64,000 nt of DNA from Platynereis dumerilii (Eukaryota > Annelida > Polychaeta > Phyllodocida > Nereididae), in assembly GCA_026936325.1 (NCBI GenBank), contig JAPTHN010000001.1, positions 4,724,560 through 4,788,559 on the forward strand. The letters are read 5' to 3'. Every line of letters starts with the position of its first letter. The first letter of the stretch is position 1. The notes beneath the pieces were generated by a model. It saw only the letters and a program-made list of their open reading frames with translations. It was not told where the DNA came from and ran no database searches. This document shows positions 59,750 through 64,000 of the stretch, one piece after another. A program made the position numbers and the translations under genes.

Positions 59750-61865
59750 CTAGATGGCTATAACTGACCATGGTCAGTGATGAAGAATTTACCAATATAT
59801 TTATTATTTAAAGGTATATTGTATATGTTTATGTGTACAGACTATTGTGTGAATGCTCATGCTTAATTTAGTTTATTTAGTTTAGTTTATTTAATTCAGT
59901 TTAGCTTATTTAGTTTAATTAATTTAGTTTAGTTTATTTAGTATAGTTTACTCAGTTTGGTTTATTTAGTTAAGTACATTTAATTTTGTTTTATTGACCA
60001 CTTGACAAGAAAAAAACAAATATGAACATTCACGTACTTAGCATCATAGATATAGTAAGATCAGTTTAATGTATCACATTAACACAATAAGTCCATGCAA
60101 CTTTTATACTGATTTTGTATTTCTTCATTGCAAAATTGACTTCTTTTAGCTCAGGGCACTAATTTGGTTATAATACGTAAAGTTGAATTTTTCAGGGTTG
60201 ACCGATCTTTTTAACTATTGATGCTACACCAAAATGAACATTAAATAAAATGAAGAAGAGAATCTGAGGTATTCAGAACTGCTTTCATCATTCCTATACC
60301 TTAATTAGAACCGAAGATAGAACCGATTGAATTAATGACAAAACTGTGAAATATCACCAAAAAATTGACTCTGAAAATGTCAAGTTTTGAACATTATTTT
60401 GATCTCAAAGGCAAACGATTTACAGCAGAGCCTTGAAATTGCACACACTACTGTAAAAGTGTTAGGATTACATCTTCAAAGAGTATTAATTTTTTTGAAG
60501 ATTTCCTTCTTTGTCAAAAAAATGTTAAAGTGTAAAATCGTGACCAAAAACATGAAATTTTCAGGGTCCGGCGATCTTTTTAACTAGTAAAGATACGTTA
60601 AAATGCATAGAAAACAAATACTAGAGGAGGTTATGGCCTTTCCGAATATGCTTTCAGTTGTTCTCTAGCTTAATTAGAACCGGAGATACAGGCCATCAAA
60701 GTTTGGGTACAAGTGCGAAATTGGAAAATGAGCAGTCAATTTAGCTGTCATTTTTTGACCTTCTGACCTTTATTATGCAATGTACATCAGTCCGAGGAAC
60801 TTAAAACTTTGCAAGGGTCCTCTAGGGTACTGTGGCACCAAACACTGAAGAGATTGTGGAAATTCCACAATTATTTCCTAGTTTAAAAAATTAGGTATCT
60901 CAAATATCCAATTTTGCCAAATATTTGGCCTTGAGTTTGACCTTGAAAATACCTTTCTAGGTCAAAACCAATATTTTTCCCCGATTCGAAATGTGTGACA
61001 TAGGGGGGGTCATTTTATTATTTGAACTATGTAGGATCAATATTTATTGCTCAAGAGGGCAAAAATAGGCTGATTTTACATGTTTCGCGGTATGCAATAT
61101 TTGGAATTTTTTTATAAATCAGCATGAGGAGATAGATCAATTCCGATTGCAGGGTTTAAACAATCCAGCTGCCGGCTATAAGAATCTATAATATGATCCC
61201 GATATCTTTGAAAAAACATAATTGTTGGAATTTTTGAAAATGTAGTAAATTGAAACTTTGACGGGTCATATGACCTTGAAAAATGAGGTCAAGGTCAAAT
61301 TTTAAGATTGGTATGGGGTGTAAATGGGTATATTTGGGGGGGTTCATTATACATTTGCATTACCTAAAATGACTCCTTCATGGATTTTGAACTCATGCAC
61401 CTCAAACTTAGCAAATTCAACATACCAAAATGGCCGCCATTCCATAAATAGTTGCAATATCAAAATTAAAAATATACGCTGCACTGGCCCTTACTATAGG
61501 TCAACTTTTGGCACTATGAGCATGCTGCTATCATTTATGGTTTTTGCCGAACTCGAAACAATTCGAAAATGACCGAAATATTCAGTGTGGCCTATTCCGC
61601 TCTAAGGATTTTGATTAATTTTGCTTCAGTTTATTGCTCTTTACAGTTCATTCAGTGAAAGTAAAGTAAATTACACTGGACTATAAATTTATTGAGATAT
61701 AGTATATTGAAATATACCAAAATTCACACTAAAAAGGTCCTATATACCTTAAAAATAAAAATTCAAACTCAGGACCGGAATACAGTAGTCTACAAGTATA
61801 CAGGTACATTCACAAAAATAATCAAGAAAATCGGAGCAAATTTTTTCCGGAAACTATAATAATAA
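59750..61865 (-). mobile_element. Helentron-like element E2
   Basis: Same layout as E1, about 95% identical by eye, with its own TTTAGTTTA block (about 59,870-59,995) of different length. The tail is interrupted by F after AATAATAA. Confidence 0.74.
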
Positions 61866-64000
61866 CTAGAACCCTGTAACTGACCAAGGTCAGTGACTAA
61901 GAATTTACCAAGCTTTTACCGGTTCATGCAGCAAAGCCAAAAGACAGCTTGCAACAATATTGTGGTGCACAGTGCCACCGTGGTGCACAGTGAGACGGTG
62001 GCGCACAGAGCCACTGCTCTGCACACTGCCACTCTGGTGCACAGTACCACTGTGACTGTGACTGTGACTGCGCTGCTAAACTGCCACTTTGGTGTACACT
62101 GCTGTGCTCTAAACTGCCACTGTGTTGCACACTGCCACTGTGTTGCACACTGACACTTGTACACACTGTCACTGTGGTGCACAGTGCCACTGTGGTGCAC
62201 TCTGCCATTGTGGTGCAGCCTGTCATTGTGCCACAGTGATGCACAGTGCCACAGTGATGCACAGTGCCACAGTGATGCACAGTGCCACAATGATGCACAG
62301 TGCCACTATGATGCACAGTGCCATAATGATGCACAGTGCCACCATGATGAAAAGTGCCACCATGATGCACAATTATGATAACCCTAAGCACATTTAACAA
62401 GAGTGAAAGCTGATGTTCCAGTCTCTGCAGAGCTACAGTCATTTGATAAGGTGTGGGAAAGTTGAATTTTTCAGGGTTGACCGATCTTTTTACCTGTCAA
62501 TGTTACAAGAAAATACACAATAAATTAAATTAAGAGGAGAATCTTAGCTTTCCAAAACTGGTTGTGTCATTCATGTAGCTTTATTAGAACCGGAGATACA
62601 GCCCATTGAAATAATGGTAAAATTGTGATATTTCATCAAAAAATGGTCTCTGAAAATGTCAAGTTTTGAACTTCAATTTGTTCCAGAAGGCAAACGGTCA
62701 AGAGGAGAGACTTGAAATTGCACCAACTACTGTAAATGTGTTAGGACTATATCCACAAATATTATTGAATTTTTTGAAGATGGAGTTCTGAGTAAAAAAA
62801 ATGTAAAGATGTAAAATCATGACCCAAAATATGAATTTTTCAGGGTCGGGCGATCTTTTTAACTAGCAGAGATACGCTAAAATGTATAGAAAACAAATAC
62901 TAGAGGAGAATCTGGGCTTTCCAAATCTGTTTTTATTTTTCCTGTAGCTTAATTAGAACCGGAGATACAGACCGTCAAAGTATGGGTACAAGTGCAATAT
63001 TGACAAATGAGCAGGTCAATTTTCAAGTCATTTCTTGACCTTGTGACCTCAATTGTGCAATGTAGGTCAATCCGAGGGCCTTCAAATTTTGCGTGGGGCC
63101 TCTAGGGTATTATGGCACCAAATGCTGATGAGATGAGGCAAATCCCTCAACTGATTCCCTGTTAAGAAAAATATAATGTCTGAAATATCCAATTTTGCCT
63201 CATATTTGACCTTGAGTTTGACCTAGAAAAAACGTTTCTAGGTCAAATCCAATATTTTCCCCAGATTGGCAGTGTGTGACTTTGGGGGGGTCATTCAATC
63301 GTTTGAACTGTGTAGGATCAATATTTACCTGTCACAGGGGCAAAATAGGGTGTTTTTACATGTCACGCGGTATGCAATATTTGTGATTTTTTAACAAATC
63401 AGCATGAAAGGATATCTGAATTCCGATTTCAGGCCTTAAACAAACTGGCTGGCACCTTCCAGAAACCAGATGATGAGACTGATATGTGAAAAGAATGATA
63501 ATTTTCAGAATTTTTGAAAATCGCCCATATTTGAACTTTGAGGGGTCAAATGACCTTGAAAAATGAGGTCAAGGTCAAATCTGAAGGTCTGTATGGGGTT
63601 TTTGGGGTATCTTAAGGGTAGTTTGTTATACATTTGCATGACCTCAAATGACTCCTTCATGGTGTTCTGAGACCCATACCCCATATGGCGCAGACTCATT
63701 TCACTAAAATGGCCGCTGCTCCGTAACCGTTGCAGATATCTACATGAAAAATAAAACGTGCACTGGTCCCAGATACTGGCCATCTGTTGGTGCCATCGGC
63801 TTTATTCTACCTATTGCGGTTTCTGACATTACGTCTCGAGACCTAAAACGGTGTTTATGCTGTAGCTCTGGTTCCGCTTGAGCGATTTCAGAATTGTTTG
63901 CGCCAAAATACAGCCTAGTACTTTTGAGTAAGACTTACCCTATACCATGGTGCTACCTGTTATGCTTCCTGAATAATAGCCCATGTAAATTTCGCAAATT
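61866..64000 (-). mobile_element. Helentron-like element F, cut by the window edge
   Basis: Starts CTAGAACCCTGTAAC, hairpin CTGACC-AAG-GTCAG, motif AGAATTTACC. The variable block is GTGCCACAGTGATGCACA-type repeat. The two core modules (near 62,474 and 62,841) and the E-like tail with TGACCTTGA words are diverged from E1/E2. The far end lies outside the window. Confidence 0.7.
61960..62375. repeat. GTGCCAC..TGATGCACA minisatellite
   Basis: About 20 units around 18 bp, degenerate on the left and regular from 62,230. Long H-C or H-S-A-T periodic frames on both strands derive from it and are not genes. Confidence 0.93.

Noticed and set aside
61916-62442. Minus-strand frames of 124 and 172 codons rich in H, C, W and T
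   Set aside because: They are periodic translations of the GTGCCAC-type 18 bp minisatellite of element F.
38884-64000. True chromosome end or centromere
   Set aside because: TTAGGG tracts are short, internal to mobile elements and flanked by further elements, and the arrays are bounded by transposon ends.
1-64000. CRISPR array, rRNA genes, bacterial operons, or virus-like coding regions
   Set aside because: None of the tandem repeats has the regular repeat-spacer form of CRISPR, and no rRNA, operon or capsid/envelope-type coding sequence was recognised.

Overview
This 64 kb window is AT-rich metazoan nuclear DNA that is almost entirely non-coding and repeat-dominated. It holds tRNA-derived SINEs with clear A and B boxes, a degenerate CR1/L2-type LINE, Tc1/mariner-, hAT-, Mutator- and piggyBac-like non-autonomous DNA transposons, TTAGGG-type telomere-like tracts and long tetranucleotide microsatellites. 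No bacterial operon, rRNA gene, CRISPR array or virus-like coding region was recognised. The repertoire suits a marine invertebrate (lophotrochozoan or invertebrate deuterostome), but the sequence alone does not fix the lineage. No complete host gene is visible; the best candidate is one minus-strand terminal coding exon near 21.2-21.4 kb.

Layout. 0-7.2 kb: AT-rich spacer with one long-arm Tc1/mariner MITE (4,896-5,315). 7.2-13.2 kb: an old irregular tandem array split by a 4.4 kb inverted-repeat element (8,381-12,820) that carries twelve copies of GTGACGGAATGAC and is itself split by a 2.27 kb piggyBac-like element (10,139-12,410). 13.5-14.7 kb: a TATC microsatellite, a 684 bp Mutator-like MITE with a 9 bp target duplication and four CRE-like sites, and a SINE-like segment. 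15-30 kb: spacer with SINEs (15.6, 17.3, 20.7, 29.0 kb), microsatellites and a 716 bp hAT element with a perfect 8 bp target duplication. 29.3-32.5 kb: a broken CR1/L2-like LINE with an 80 bp tandem-repeat leader. 32.5-38.9 kb: spacer with a mariner MITE (36,318-36,740) and small duplications.

38,884 to the right edge (25 kb, about 40% of the window) is a continuous train of eleven non-autonomous elements, all in the same orientation. Each begins on the + strand with CTAG preceded by AA, then a short hairpin whose sequence differs between families but whose pairing is kept, then a roughly 10 bp motif that reappears inverted at the other end where that end is present. Read on the minus strand this matches the Helitron2/Helentron (HINE) layout: a terminal motif at the 5' end, the inverted motif plus hairpin plus CTAG at the 3' end, and TT-type target sites. 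The elements sit in one another's AAT-rich tails. Three D-family starts (49,645; 52,680; 54,760) are matched by exactly three consecutive D-family ends at 57,524-57,652, as expected if D3 lies in the tail of D2 and D2 in the tail of D1. Families differ by an internal variable block: 268 bp monomers, CAATGAAATGAT, ACCAGTACATGG plus TTAGGG, TTTAGTTTA, or GTGCCACAGTGATGCACA. Most carry many TGACCTTGA/TCAAGGTCA words, the extended half-site of ERR/NR5A nuclear receptors.

Limits: all alignments were made by eye, so identities and copy numbers are approximate and family names rest on structural hallmarks, not database matches.
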